From JBHJGP01 sp050331695 (GTDB lineage: Bacteria; Pseudomonadota; Alphaproteobacteria; Geminicoccales; Geminicoccaceae), in the NCBI GenBank assembly GCA_050331695.1, contig JBHJGP010000001.1, forward strand, positions 124,001 through 188,000: a DNA stretch of 64,000 nucleotides. The letters run 5' to 3'. Numbering within the stretch: the stretch's first letter is position 1; every line of letters starts with the position of its first letter. Under the pieces are notes generated by a model. That model worked only from the letters and a program-made list of their open reading frames with translations, was not told the DNA's origin and ran no database searches. The position numbers and the translations under genes were made by a program. Shown in pieces: positions 18,459 to 26,970 of the stretch.

Positions 18459-19253
18459 ATGTACGAATTCGCTTATCATAAACCGACGAGCGTCGCCGAT
18501 GCCGTGTCGCTTCTGAAGAATGCCGATGATCCGGCCCTGATGGCCGGGGGGCAGACGCTTCTGCCGACGTTGAAACAGCGTCTTGCTCAGCCGTCGGATT
18601 TGATCGATCTGGGCGGTATTGCCGAGCTCAAGGGCATTCGCGAGGAAGCTGGCAAGCTGGTCATCGGCGCGATGACCCGCCATGGCGAGATCGCCAAGTC
18701 TGGGCTGGTCAAGGAGCGGATCCCTGGCCTCGCCCAGTTGGCCGGCTGGGTCGGCGATCCCCAGGTTCGCAATCTCGGAACGATCGGCGGCTCGGTTTCC
18801 AACAATGACCCGGCCGCCGACTATCCGGCTGCGCTGGTGGCGCTCAACGCGACCGTCCAGACTGACCAAAGGCAGATCGCGGCTGAGGATTTCTTCACCG
18901 GCATGTTCGAGACGGCACTCAACGAGGACGAGTTGCTCACCGCTGTCCATTTCCCGATCCCGGAAAAATCCGCCTATCAGAAGTTTCGCAACCCCGCTTC
19001 CCGCTACGCCATGACCGGCGTGATGGTGGCGGTCGTCAGCGGCAACGCTCGGGTGGCGGTAACAGGAGCCGGGGCGTCCGTGTTCCGGGCCAGCGATATC
19101 GAGCAGGCTCTTTCGTCCAATTTCTCGCCGGAGGCCGTGGACGGTGTGACCATCGATCCTTCGGGCCTCAACGAGGACATCCACGGGTCCGCCGAATACC
19201 GGGCCAATCTGGTCAAGGTCATGGCCAAACGGGCCGTCGCCGAAATCGTGTGA
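18459..19253 (+). CDS. coxM: Carbon monoxide dehydrogenase medium subunit, FAD-binding
   Basis: The 264-residue flavin subunit has both pyrophosphate-binding motifs of the family: AGGQTLLPTLKQRLAQP near residue 30 and NLGTIGGSVSNNDPAADYP near residue 105. It transfers electrons from CoxS to the respiratory chain. It lies 15 bp after coxL with a GGGAG Shine-Dalgarno. The C-terminal CO-dehydrogenase flavoprotein domain is complete. The next gene begins within about 55 bp, so the transcript may continue into nosP. Confidence 0.93.
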   Translation: MYEFAYHKPTSVADAVSLLKNADDPALMAGGQTLLPTLKQRLAQPSDLIDLGGIAELKGIREEAGKLVIGAMTRHGEIAKSGLVKERIPGLAQLAGWVGDPQVRNLGTIGGSVSNNDPAADYPAALVALNATVQTDQRQIAAEDFFTGMFETALNEDELLTAVHFPIPEKSAYQKFRNPASRYAMTGVMVAVVSGNARVAVTGAGASVFRASDIEQALSSNFSPEAVDGVTIDPSGLNEDIHGSAEYRANLVKVMAKRAVAEIV

Positions 19254-19308
19254 CCAAGACGTGTCCGGGGAGCTCCCGGCTCCTCGGACCGCCGTCCGTC
19301 GGCGGACC

Positions 19309-20442
19309 ATGACCAGCCTGACGATCGCCTGGAGCCGAAAGGCTGATCCAGAGGCGGCGGTTGCGGCTTTGGCCGATCAGCTGGCCTCGGCAAGCCCTCT
19401 CGAACTGGTCCTGTTTTTCGTCTGCCCTGATCTGGTGACGGACAGGACGGCCGCCGCGCTGAACCAGGCATTCCCCGAACCTCTCTTGATCGGCTGCACC
19501 ACCGCCGGCGAAATTACGCCGGACGGCTACCAGACGGGCTCGATCGCTGCGGTGGCTTTTTCCAAAGGGCCCTTTCGCGCGGTCGCGGGCGGGCTTTCCG
19601 ATCTCTCCCAATTCGCGTTTCAGGACGCCGAAACCCTTTCCAACGACCTCGCCGATCACTTGCGGGCGCGGGGGGGTGATCTTGCCGGCCGAAGCTTTGG
19701 CTGTTTGTTGATCGACGGTCTCTGCGGCAAAGAGGAGGCGCTTGCCACCTGTTTTGCCCGCGCGCTCGCCGGCATGCCGCTTTTCGGCGCGTCCGCCGGC
19801 GACATGCTCGATTTCGCGGATACGAGAGTGTTTTTCGGCGGCGCGTTCCATCGAAATGCCTGCGTGTTGGTTATCGTCGACTGCACGGCGCCGTTTCGGG
19901 TTTTTCGTAGCCAGACCTTCGTCAGCACGGAGCAGAAGCTGGTCGTTACGGATGCAGATCCTAGCCAGAGGCTGGTCCGGGAGCTGAATGCGGAGACCGC
20001 GATCGTCGAATATGCGCGGGTCAATGGCCTGGAGCCCGAGCAGATGACGCCTCTGGCCTGCGCGAAACATCCGCTCGTGCTGCGGGCTGGCGGCGCCGAC
20101 TACGTTCGGGCGGTCCGGCGTGTGAACCCGGACGGCAGCCTCGTCTTCTTCGCGGCGATCGATGAAGGCCTGGTGCTGACCACGGCCGGCGGATGGGATC
20201 CGATCGGCAACCTGGTTTCGCTGTTCGGCGAACTCGAGCAACAGGTGGGACAGCCGGACGTGGTGCTGGCCTTCGATTTCGTCCAAAGACAGCAATTGAT
20301 CGAGGAGGCTCAGGGGCTCGAGCGGGCGCGCGCGGTAATGGCCGCCAATCGGATGATTGGCGTTCGGTCCTTCGGCGAGCAGTTTTCGTCGATGCATGTC
20401 AACCAGACGCTCACCGGCGTCGCTATCGGCCGAACCGACTGA
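19309..20442 (+). CDS. nosP: FIST-domain protein, NosP-like haem gas sensor
   Basis: The 377-residue product consists of FIST N and FIST C domains (SPLELVLFFVCPDLV, LLIGCTTAGEI, MPLFGASAGDM, then VNPDGSLVFFAAIDEGLVL). FIST proteins sitting immediately before a NahK-type hybrid kinase are the NosP family, which in Pseudomonas and Legionella bind haem and respond to nitric oxide. Haem ligation cannot be read from sequence here. The kinase gene starts 3 bases after the stop, giving a tight pair. A GTG at 19261 is an alternative start. The link with the cox operon directly upstream is positional. Confidence 0.8.
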   Translation: MTSLTIAWSRKADPEAAVAALADQLASASPLELVLFFVCPDLVTDRTAAALNQAFPEPLLIGCTTAGEITPDGYQTGSIAAVAFSKGPFRAVAGGLSDLSQFAFQDAETLSNDLADHLRARGGDLAGRSFGCLLIDGLCGKEEALATCFARALAGMPLFGASAGDMLDFADTRVFFGGAFHRNACVLVIVDCTAPFRVFRSQTFVSTEQKLVVTDADPSQRLVRELNAETAIVEYARVNGLEPEQMTPLACAKHPLVLRAGGADYVRAVRRVNPDGSLVFFAAIDEGLVLTTAGGWDPIGNLVSLFGELEQQVGQPDVVLAFDFVQRQQLIEEAQGLERARAVMAANRMIGVRSFGEQFSSMHVNQTLTGVAIGRTD

Positions 20443-20445
20443 GCC

Positions 20446-21870
20446 ATGGCGAGCGATCCGAGCCAGCAGGGCGATGGTGATCTTCAAAACGAGCTGGTCA
20501 GGCTGCGGAAGATCAACGCCGTGCTGATCGATCGGGTCGAGCGGAGCATGAATGTTGAGGGCGCCGACGTTTCGTTGTTCGAAACGGCCGTGCTTTTGGA
20601 GGGACGGGTCAAGGAACGAACCGCCGCACTGGAAAATGCCCTTCGCGACCTCCGCCGGTCGAACCAGGCGCTCGACCAGGCCCGCGCCGAGGCCGAGCGG
20701 GCCAATGCCAGCAAAACCCGCTTTCTCGCTGCCGCCGGCCACGACATTCTCCAGCCGCTAAATGCGGCTCGCCTGTTCCTATCCGCGTTGAGCGAGACCG
20801 AGCAGACCCGGGAATGCCAGCGCCTAATCGCCAATGTCGATCTGTCGTTCGAGGCGGTCGAGCGCTTGATCGGTGCCTTGCTCGACATCTCAAAGCTCGA
20901 TGCCGGCGTGCTCAAGCCGGAGATGAGCGTGGTGTCGCTGGAAGAGCTGATGACCAACATCACCACCCAATTCGGACCGATCGCCCAGGACCGGGGCTTG
21001 AAGCTGGTCCATGTGCCCTGCCAGCTCACCGTTCGAACCGATCCCAATCTGTTGACCCGTGTTCTACGAAACCTGCTGAGCAACGCCATTCGTTACACCC
21101 AGAGGGGCCGGGTTTTGCTCGGTTGCCGGCGTTCGGGCTCACGGATTCGGATTGAGGTCCACGACAGCGGGATCGGCATGCCCCAGGACAAGCTGGACGA
21201 GGTCTTCGAAGAGTTTCGCCGGCTGGGCAGCGGTGGCGAGAGCCTTGACCGGGGCTTCGGTCACGGTCTCGCCATCGTTAAACGCATCACGACGCTTCTG
21301 GACCATCCGATATCGGTTCAATCGAAGCACGGGCAGGGAACCTGCTTTGCCGTCACCTTGCCGGTGGTCGAGGCGCCGGTACCGGCCAAGCCGGCAAGAC
21401 CTCCGGCCGCTTCGGACATTCCGGTCCGCAGGCTGTCAGGTTCGGTCGTCTGCGTCATCGAAAACGAGCCTGCCGTCCTGGAAGCGATGAGGGTCTTGCT
21501 GACGAGTTGGTCTTGCGAGGTCGTCGTCGCGGCGACCCAGATGGACGCCCAGATGCGGCTGGCGAAAGCGGGCATGGTGCCGGACATGGTCATCGCCGAC
21601 TTCCATCTGGACGACGGGGCCACGGGCGTCGACGCTGTCGCCGAGATGCAGATGCGCTACCAGATGGGCCTGCCCGGCATCATCGTCACCGCCGACCGGA
21701 CCACGGAAGTGCGTGAGAAGGTTCTCAATGCGGGGCTCAAGATCTTGCACAAGCCGGTGCGAGCCGGCCGCCTTCGGGCACTGGTGACCCATCTGCTTCA
21801 GATCGACGGCCTTGCCGGATCCCTGGCGGATGATGCGACCCGCCGGATCGGACCGTTCACGACGGAATAG
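20446..21870 (+). CDS. Hybrid sensor histidine kinase, NahK/ErcS-like
   Basis: The 474-residue cytoplasmic kinase has no membrane segment. An N-terminal coiled coil (about 10-95) leads to the H-box AAAGHDILQPLNAAR (His about 99), ATPase motifs LLSNAIRYT, DSGIGMP and GFGHGLAIV, and a C-terminal receiver domain (about 340-460) with VIADFHLDDG providing the phosphoacceptor Asp and a Lys in HKPV; one of the receiver acidic residues is Glu-Asn-Glu. The H-box and layout match NahK/ErcS' kinases. It forms a two-gene unit with nosP and ends convergently, overlapping the response regulator gene by 14 bp. Confidence 0.88.
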   Translation: MASDPSQQGDGDLQNELVRLRKINAVLIDRVERSMNVEGADVSLFETAVLLEGRVKERTAALENALRDLRRSNQALDQARAEAERANASKTRFLAAAGHDILQPLNAARLFLSALSETEQTRECQRLIANVDLSFEAVERLIGALLDISKLDAGVLKPEMSVVSLEELMTNITTQFGPIAQDRGLKLVHVPCQLTVRTDPNLLTRVLRNLLSNAIRYTQRGRVLLGCRRSGSRIRIEVHDSGIGMPQDKLDEVFEEFRRLGSGGESLDRGFGHGLAIVKRITTLLDHPISVQSKHGQGTCFAVTLPVVEAPVPAKPARPPAASDIPVRRLSGSVVCVIENEPAVLEAMRVLLTSWSCEVVVAATQMDAQMRLAKAGMVPDMVIADFHLDDGATGVDAVAEMQMRYQMGLPGIIVTADRTTEVREKVLNAGLKILHKPVRAGRLRALVTHLLQIDGLAGSLADDATRRIGPFTTE

Positions 21871-22522
21871 AATCGGCCGACAAATGGGTCTGGGCCATAA
21901 GCACGGCCTGGGTTCGGCTATGGACCCTGAGTTTGCGCAAAATCGCCGTGATGTGGGCTTTCACCGTGGTTTCGGCCACGTCGATCTCGTAGGCGATGAT
22001 CTTGTTGGGTTTGCCCTCGGCGATCAGTTTCAGGACCCGGAGCTGTTGTGGGGTCAGGCTGGCGATGCGCCGGGCGACCTCCAGGCTTTTTTGCTCCTCG
22101 TCACTGATGTCGCCGGCGCCATCCCTGATCGGTTCGGGAAGATAGACCTCGCCGTCTAGCACCTTGCCGACCGCCGCCGCGATCTGGTCCCCTTTATGGG
22201 ATTTCGGGATGAAGCCCATGGCGCCGAAGGTGATCGCCTCGCGCATGGTCTTCGGATCTTCATTGGCCGAGATCACCACGATCGGCACGTCCGGGTGGCT
22301 TTGGCGCATGGATGCGAGGCCCGAAAAGCCCACCGCGCCCGGCATTTTCAGATCAAACAACACCAGGTCGACGTCGCTGTGCTCCGCCAGCGTCGAAAAG
22401 GCGCCATCGAGATCATGGGCCTCGAGAACCTGATTGGCTTCTTCAGGGCATGCTTTTCCGATGGCGATCTGAAGGGCCTCGCGAAACAAGGGGTGATCGT
22501 CGGCGATCAGAACCTTGGCCAT
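21857..22522 (-). CDS. LuxR/NarL-family response regulator, AgmR/ErbR-like
   Basis: The 221-residue protein has a receiver domain (IADDHPLFREAL, phosphoacceptor Asp about 57 in LVLFDLKMPG, Lys in IPKSHKG) and a LuxR helix-turn-helix (LTPQQLRVLKLIAEGKPNK, then TVKAHITAILRKL). It resembles AgmR/ErbR regulators that work with ErcS-type kinases to control PQQ alcohol oxidation in pseudomonads. Its convergent overlap with the hybrid kinase suggests it is the partner. ATG 22522 gives MAKVLIADD; earlier in-frame codons add an unlikely tail. Confidence 0.9.
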   Translation of the reverse strand: MAKVLIADDHPLFREALQIAIGKACPEEANQVLEAHDLDGAFSTLAEHSDVDLVLFDLKMPGAVGFSGLASMRQSHPDVPIVVISANEDPKTMREAITFGAMGFIPKSHKGDQIAAAVGKVLDGEVYLPEPIRDGAGDISDEEQKSLEVARRIASLTPQQLRVLKLIAEGKPNKIIAYEIDVAETTVKAHITAILRKLRVHSRTQAVLMAQTHLSADSIPS

Positions 22523-22642
22523 GGGATCACATCCTCCCGTGTTTGATGTTTTTTTTGACAATGCTGTGAAGCGTCCGTTCGTGCAACGCACAAACCGGTT
22601 GGTTGCGCCTGCGGTATGATCCGCGACGAAGCGCGCGCCCGA

Positions 22643-23608
22643 TCAGGGGGGGATGAAACGGCCCAGGCGCACGGCCGTCTGGCCGCGCCACAAACGTCGA
22701 GACGGCATGATTAAAACGCAATCATCATAAGGTGTCCGGACCGGTTTGACACCGTCATAGCCGATGATCGTGCCGCCTTTGGCGATCACTTCCATGCCGC
22801 GGAACGGCTCGACGAAGCGAAATGCATCGGTTTCGATGGTGACGGGACCGCTCACCTCGACGACCTGGCGCGCGGGTGAGGGAGCCGTGCCAGCGACGAC
22901 ATCGGCGCCAAATCCGCTATCGACCATCTGGCAGCTGCGGAGAAACCAGATGCTGGTCTGCAGTGCCAGCTCAGCGGTCGCTTGCTGCCAATGCTGGCCG
23001 CATTCGACGAGAAGCGCGGTCTTGGCGGAGGCCGGGTCGTCGAAGCTTGAATAGTCGCGCATTCTCGGACCCGCGGCGTGGCCTCGATCCAGAACGATGA
23101 TCGACGGTACCGGAAGCGTCGCCGCCAGATCGAGCGCTCTTGGCTGAACCCCGGCCAGGATGAGCGGCGCCGTTCGCTGCTGCATCGAATGGATGTCCAG
23201 CACCAGGTCGACGGTTTCGAGCCAGGGGCGGATCGATCGGGCCCGGCGAAGCTCGACGCTGTCACCGGGGCCGCTCAGCAAGGCCGGCGCCCAGAGACGA
23301 TTGAAATCCTGGTCAACCCAGCGTGAACGCATGGGATCGTTCGGGTCGAAGCGGAGATAGGCTTCGGGATTGATGAACGCCAGACTGAGCTTGCCCCGAA
23401 GCGGGCGGATATCGCGGCGAAACAGGTCGTCGAGTGCGATCGCGCCGCAGGGTTCATTGCCGTGGACGAGGGCAGTCAGTGCCACATGGGGTCCCGGCGC
23501 CGGACCCTCAAAGGTCCAAATCCAGTCGATGCCGGTATTGCTGCGCTGATAGGGGGTGATGTCAGGCGGCACGATCTCGACCGGATAGCTTTCCGTCGCC
23601 GCTGTCAT
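22643..23608 (-). CDS. Succinylglutamate desuccinylase/aspartoacylase family deacylase
   Basis: The 321-residue zinc carboxypeptidase-like protein shows the AstE/AspA metal motifs HGNE (around residue 49) and DIHS (around residue 137), with the substrate-binding segment NPEAYLRFDPNDPMRSRWVDQDFNRLW. These enzymes cleave N-acyl amino acids. No ast pathway genes are nearby, so the substrate is open. It stands alone between two response regulator genes on the same strand, 120 bp upstream of the LuxR regulator start. Confidence 0.85.
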   Translation of the reverse strand: MTAATESYPVEIVPPDITPYQRSNTGIDWIWTFEGPAPGPHVALTALVHGNEPCGAIALDDLFRRDIRPLRGKLSLAFINPEAYLRFDPNDPMRSRWVDQDFNRLWAPALLSGPGDSVELRRARSIRPWLETVDLVLDIHSMQQRTAPLILAGVQPRALDLAATLPVPSIIVLDRGHAAGPRMRDYSSFDDPASAKTALLVECGQHWQQATAELALQTSIWFLRSCQMVDSGFGADVVAGTAPSPARQVVEVSGPVTIETDAFRFVEPFRGMEVIAKGGTIIGYDGVKPVRTPYDDCVLIMPSRRLWRGQTAVRLGRFIPP

Positions 23609-23738
23609 GGAACTCCGTCCCCAAAAACACGCCGTGGCCCAACGAACGCTCGCCCGCCCAGGGTCAGTTAGGCAGGTCTCCGAACAATGTCGATTCCACT
23701 CTCGGCTGTCGCAACGTCTTGACCAATCAGCGGCGTCT

Positions 23739-24200
23739 TCAATGGGGCAGGCGTTTGACCATCAAGGTGTCGAGAAGCTTCAAAAGGCTCTCGAGCGCCA
23801 AGCTTTTCGGCGCCAGATCCATCTTCGAGCGGATCGGAAGCGTATTGTATTCAGGCGCAAGCTCGGTCTCGCCGGTGACCAGAAGAATAGGCACCTTGCG
23901 CACCAGCTCCGCCGCCAGAGCGGCTGTTTCGTGAGGAGAGGAATCCGGGAGGTTCAGATCGAGCAGGAGCAGATCGAAATGTTTTCGCGCCAGACGCTCC
24001 AAGCCTTCCCTCAACGAGGTGGCGCGGGTCAGGCTGACATCGGCATGGGGATAAGATGAAAAACCTCTGCGCGCGATGTCGAAGTCCAAGTCGTCGTCTT
24101 CGATGTAGAGGATTTCCACCGTCCGTGGCCCAGCGAACGGAGAGCCGTTGACCCGCTTGCGGGGGAGCGAAGGATGATGTTTTTGCTGGCGGCCGGCCAT
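23739..24200 (-). CDS. Single-domain response regulator
   Basis: After a basic tail of about 27 residues the 153-residue protein is one receiver domain: EILYIEDDDLDFDIA supplies the acidic pocket, LLLLDLNLPD the phosphoacceptor Asp, LLVTG the Thr position and APKSL the Lys. There is no output domain, so it acts as a phosphate relay or by protein contact. ATG 24200 has a GGAAGGTG ribosome-binding site; a TTG upstream at 24242 is less likely. No cognate kinase is adjacent; the hybrid kinase at 20446 is the nearest candidate. Confidence 0.85.
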   Translation of the reverse strand: MAGRQQKHHPSLPRKRVNGSPFAGPRTVEILYIEDDDLDFDIARRGFSSYPHADVSLTRATSLREGLERLARKHFDLLLLDLNLPDSSPHETAALAAELVRKVPILLVTGETELAPEYNTLPIRSKMDLAPKSLALESLLKLLDTLMVKRLPH

Positions 24201-24298
24201 GTTCTGCACCTTCCGTGGAGCGACAGGATCATGGCGGGCCAAGATATACAGAATATTTTCCTATTACAACGGCAAAAAAATCTGCTGCGTGAGATTGG

Positions 24299-25522
24299 CT
24301 AGCTGATCAGTAGCTCGTCGGTCAGCCTGTCTATAACCCGGTTGAGCAAAAGGCGGCCCGCGGATGACACTCTGAGCACCCGCAGCGGCTCGTCGATCCA
24401 ACCGCGCGCGACCAATTCGGCAAGCATGTCGGGGGCGAAAATCTCGGCCCGTGGTCGCTCCGAAAGCCGTTCGAGACGGCGCCACGGAATGCCCTCCTCG
24501 AGCCTCAGTCCCATGAGCAGGGCCTCGATCACCTGGTCCCGGCGAGAGATATCCAGTCTTGGCCGCTCACCATGACCCTGGTTACGGACGGCCTTCAACC
24601 AGTCTTCGGGCGCTTTGCGTGTTTCGGTGGCGATCCGGCGCCTGCCGAGCGTGAGCCGGCCGTGGGCACCGGGGCCGATCCCGGCATAGTCGCCATAGCG
24701 CCAATAGATCAGGTTGTGCGCGCTTTCCTCGCCCGGCCGCGCGTAATTCGACACCTCATAAGCATTCAGGCCGAAGCCCCGGGTAAGGTCCTGGGTGATC
24801 AGGTAAAGCTCGGCCTGGACCTCATCCGTCGGCAGAACCAACTGGCCGCGCATGAACCGGCTGTGGAACAGGGTTCCGGGCTCAAGGGTCAGTTGATAGC
24901 AGGAAAGATGTCCGCCGGTGAGATCCAGCGCCTCGCCCAGCTCGCGGTACCAGGCATCAGGCGTTTGGCCGGCCCGGGCGTAGATGAGATCGAAGGAGGT
25001 TCGCTCGAACGTGGCGTGCGCCAACTGAATGGCGCGCTTGGCTTGATCCGCATCGTGCAATCGACCCTACGCTTCGAGATCGTCGTCGATCAGCGACTGG
25101 ACGCCGAGTGAGAGGCGGTTGACGCCCACCAGTCGGTAAGCGTGAAAGCGCGAGGCGTCGGACGAGGTCGGATTGGCCTCGAGCGTGATCTCTATCCCCT
25201 CCTCGAAACGAAAATGCGCTTCCGCCCGTTCGATGATCCGCGCCACGGTCATTGGAGGCATGAGGGATGGGGTACCGCCGCCGAAGAAGATCGAGCGCAA
25301 CGCCCGGCCGCCGGTTTCCGCCGCGACGTGATTGAGTTCCCGAAGGAGACCCTCGGTCATCGCCTCATGGTCGACCCGATCCCGGACATGAGAGTTGAAG
25401 TCACAGTAGGGGCATTTGCGCTCGCAAAACGGCCAATGGACGTAGAGGCCGAAGCCCTCGGCCGGAACGGCCGAGGGACGCGTCGTGTCGGACTGATGCT
25501 TCGGCGAAGCGTCAGTTGTCAT
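24299..25522 (-). pseudogene. hemW: HemW-like radical SAM protein interrupted by an in-frame amber codon
   Basis: Read through, the frame encodes 407 codons of HemW, a radical-SAM haem chaperone often annotated as anaerobic coproporphyrinogen oxidase. The radical SAM motif CERKCPYCDF, FFGGGTPSL, LEANPTS, VNRLSLGVQS and the HemN C-terminal domain (YEVSNYARPGEESAHNLIYW) are all present and in one frame. Codon 152 is TAG (25069-25067) exactly where the family has Leu in the LxxLGRLHDAD motif, so a single T-to-A change in TTG explains it. The start is ATG 25522, overlapping the upstream Spy-like gene by 11 bp. A TTG at 25060 could restart the C-terminal part. Confidence 0.88.
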
Positions 25523-26042
25523 CGTCGTCACGATCCCGGTCGCGCTGTCTGCGATTGGCGAGACCGTCGATCTGCTCTTTTTGGTCCTCGTCGAGGCTGG
25601 CGTAGAAGGTGTCGAATGCCGGCCTGACCTCCTGGATGACCTCGAGACCGGTAGCGACGGCCGCCTCCATAAGCGCCAGGCGTTCCGGTGCCGTCTCCGC
25701 ATTCTCGACCTGGTCACGGAGCTCGTCGCAGCGTTGGGCGACGGTGGCATCAGCGGTCTCGATGCTGGCCAAGAGCCCGTCCCAGCTTTCTTCTTGATCC
25801 GGGCCCAGATCCAAACGCCGCTCGACGAAGCCGATCATCCGGTCGAGACGGCCGAGGCGATCGGTATCGCAAACCCGCGTAAACGCACCGCCTCGCCCTC
25901 GATGGCCCCAACCACGGTGGTCGCCGTGGATACTGCTGAAGCCAGGTAAGCCGGTATCGGCATAACGAAGCGCGTGCGCGCCGGCCACGGTGGCGGCGAT
26001 CGCGAAGACGGCAAGACCGCCTATGAGGATGATCTTTTTCAT
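25512..26042 (-). CDS. Spy/CpxP-like periplasmic protein
   Basis: The 176-residue protein has a signal peptide (about 1-24), a His/Gly/Arg-rich segment (HGDHRGWGHRGRGG), a helical body with LGPDQEESWDGLL and LDEDQKEQ stretches reminiscent of the LTxxQ motifs of Spy/CpxP chaperones, and an Arg/Asp tail (RDRDRDDDD). Spy/CpxP proteins protect or sense envelope proteins and modulate Cpx-type kinases. It is divergent from the OmpR/EnvZ-like pair at 26236, and a GTAAC direct repeat lies between. Function in this host is inferred from context. Confidence 0.7.
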   Translation of the reverse strand: MKKIILIGGLAVFAIAATVAGAHALRYADTGLPGFSSIHGDHRGWGHRGRGGAFTRVCDTDRLGRLDRMIGFVERRLDLGPDQEESWDGLLASIETADATVAQRCDELRDQVENAETAPERLALMEAAVATGLEVIQEVRPAFDTFYASLDEDQKEQIDGLANRRQRDRDRDDDDN

Positions 26043-26147
26043 GTCAGTGCTCCAAACCCTTTTACCGCTGACCCGCTGTCGGCGGCAACGTCGAGCCTGA
26101 ACTTATGTGCCTCTGGTAACACTCGAATGTCGCAACCTTATGCGCTC

Positions 26148-26163
26148 TGTAACGAATTGTAAC
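26148..26163 (+). promoter_or_regulatory. GTAAC-N5-GTAAC direct repeat (CpxR-box-like)
   Basis: TGTAAC is repeated with a start-to-start spacing of 10 bp (26148-26153 and 26158-26163), one helical turn, in the 193-bp space between the Spy-like gene and the OmpR-like regulator. OmpR-family regulators bind such tandem half sites, and the spacing matches the CpxR box GTAAA-N5-GTAAA. A third GTAAC occurs at 26117-26121. Confidence 0.5.
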
Positions 26164-26235
26164 CAACACTGACCCAGCAATCTTCGGTTACTCCAAAATC
26201 GTCGGACGGTTGTGAGCTTGTGCTAGACGCAACCC

Positions 26236-26970
26236 ATGAAGCACGATCCTCACATTCTGGTCGTCGACGACGATCCTGAGATCCGCGATCTTCTGGCACG
26301 GTTCCTCCGCAAACATGGCTATCGTTTGAGCGTTGCCGCCGACGGTCGAGAGATGGACAATGTTCTGGCTCACAGCCAAATCGATCTCGTCGTATTGGAT
26401 CTTATGCTCCCCGGCGAGGATGGCCTCAGTCTATGCCGGCGACTACGTAGCACATCGTCGCTGGCGGTGATCATGCTCACCGCGCTCGGCGACGACACGG
26501 ACCGAATAGTCGGTCTCGAACTGGGTGCCGACGACTATCTGGCGAAGCCGTTCAACCCTCGGGAGTTGTTGGCCCGGATCAAATCGGTGTTGCGCCGGAC
26601 CAGGACTGAGCGCCCGCCGGTGGGTGAAACGGCATCCCGCTTCAGCTTCAGCTTCGAAGGCTGGCTGCTGGATCCCACGAGCCGGACGTTGGCGGACCCG
26701 CAAGGTGTCCTGGTCACGCTCACCGCCGGCGAATTCGACCTCCTTCTCGCCTTCGTCGAACGGCCCCAGCGTGTTCTCAATCGGGACCAACTGCTCGACC
26801 TGACGCGGGGACGGGAGGCGGGCCCGTTCGACCGGAGCATCGACGTTCAACTGAGCCGGCTGAGGCGTAAGATCGAACCGGATCCTAAGGAACCGCGCTA
26901 CATCAAGCCGGTTCGGGGCGGGGGCTACGTCTTTTCGGCCGCGGTCGAGCGTTTTGATGGCGTTGCCTGA
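26236..26970 (+). CDS. OmpR-family response regulator
   Basis: The 244-residue protein has a receiver domain (LVVDDDPEIRDLL, phosphoacceptor Asp about 55 in LVVLDLMLPGEDG, Lys in KPFNPREL) and a winged-helix DNA-binding domain (LTAGEFDLLLAFVERP, then DVQLSRLRRKIEPDP and IKPVRGGGYVF). The next gene, the cognate kinase, begins within the stop codon (TGATG). It is divergent from the Spy-like gene and probably controls it through the GTAAC repeat. Confidence 0.93.
   Translation: MKHDPHILVVDDDPEIRDLLARFLRKHGYRLSVAADGREMDNVLAHSQIDLVVLDLMLPGEDGLSLCRRLRSTSSLAVIMLTALGDDTDRIVGLELGADDYLAKPFNPRELLARIKSVLRRTRTERPPVGETASRFSFSFEGWLLDPTSRTLADPQGVLVTLTAGEFDLLLAFVERPQRVLNRDQLLDLTRGREAGPFDRSIDVQLSRLRRKIEPDPKEPRYIKPVRGGGYVFSAAVERFDGVA

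Noticed and set aside
17814..20742. Two long minus-strand frames (498 and 507 residues) antisense to coxL, coxM, nosP and the kinase
   Set aside because: They mirror strongly supported genes and lack domains, ribosome sites or homology that I recognise.
24299..25069. Considering the C-terminal half of hemW as a separate complete gene
   Set aside because: It starts in the middle of a HemW motif, is in the same frame as the N-terminal half and has no ribosome-binding site, so an interrupted single gene fits better.
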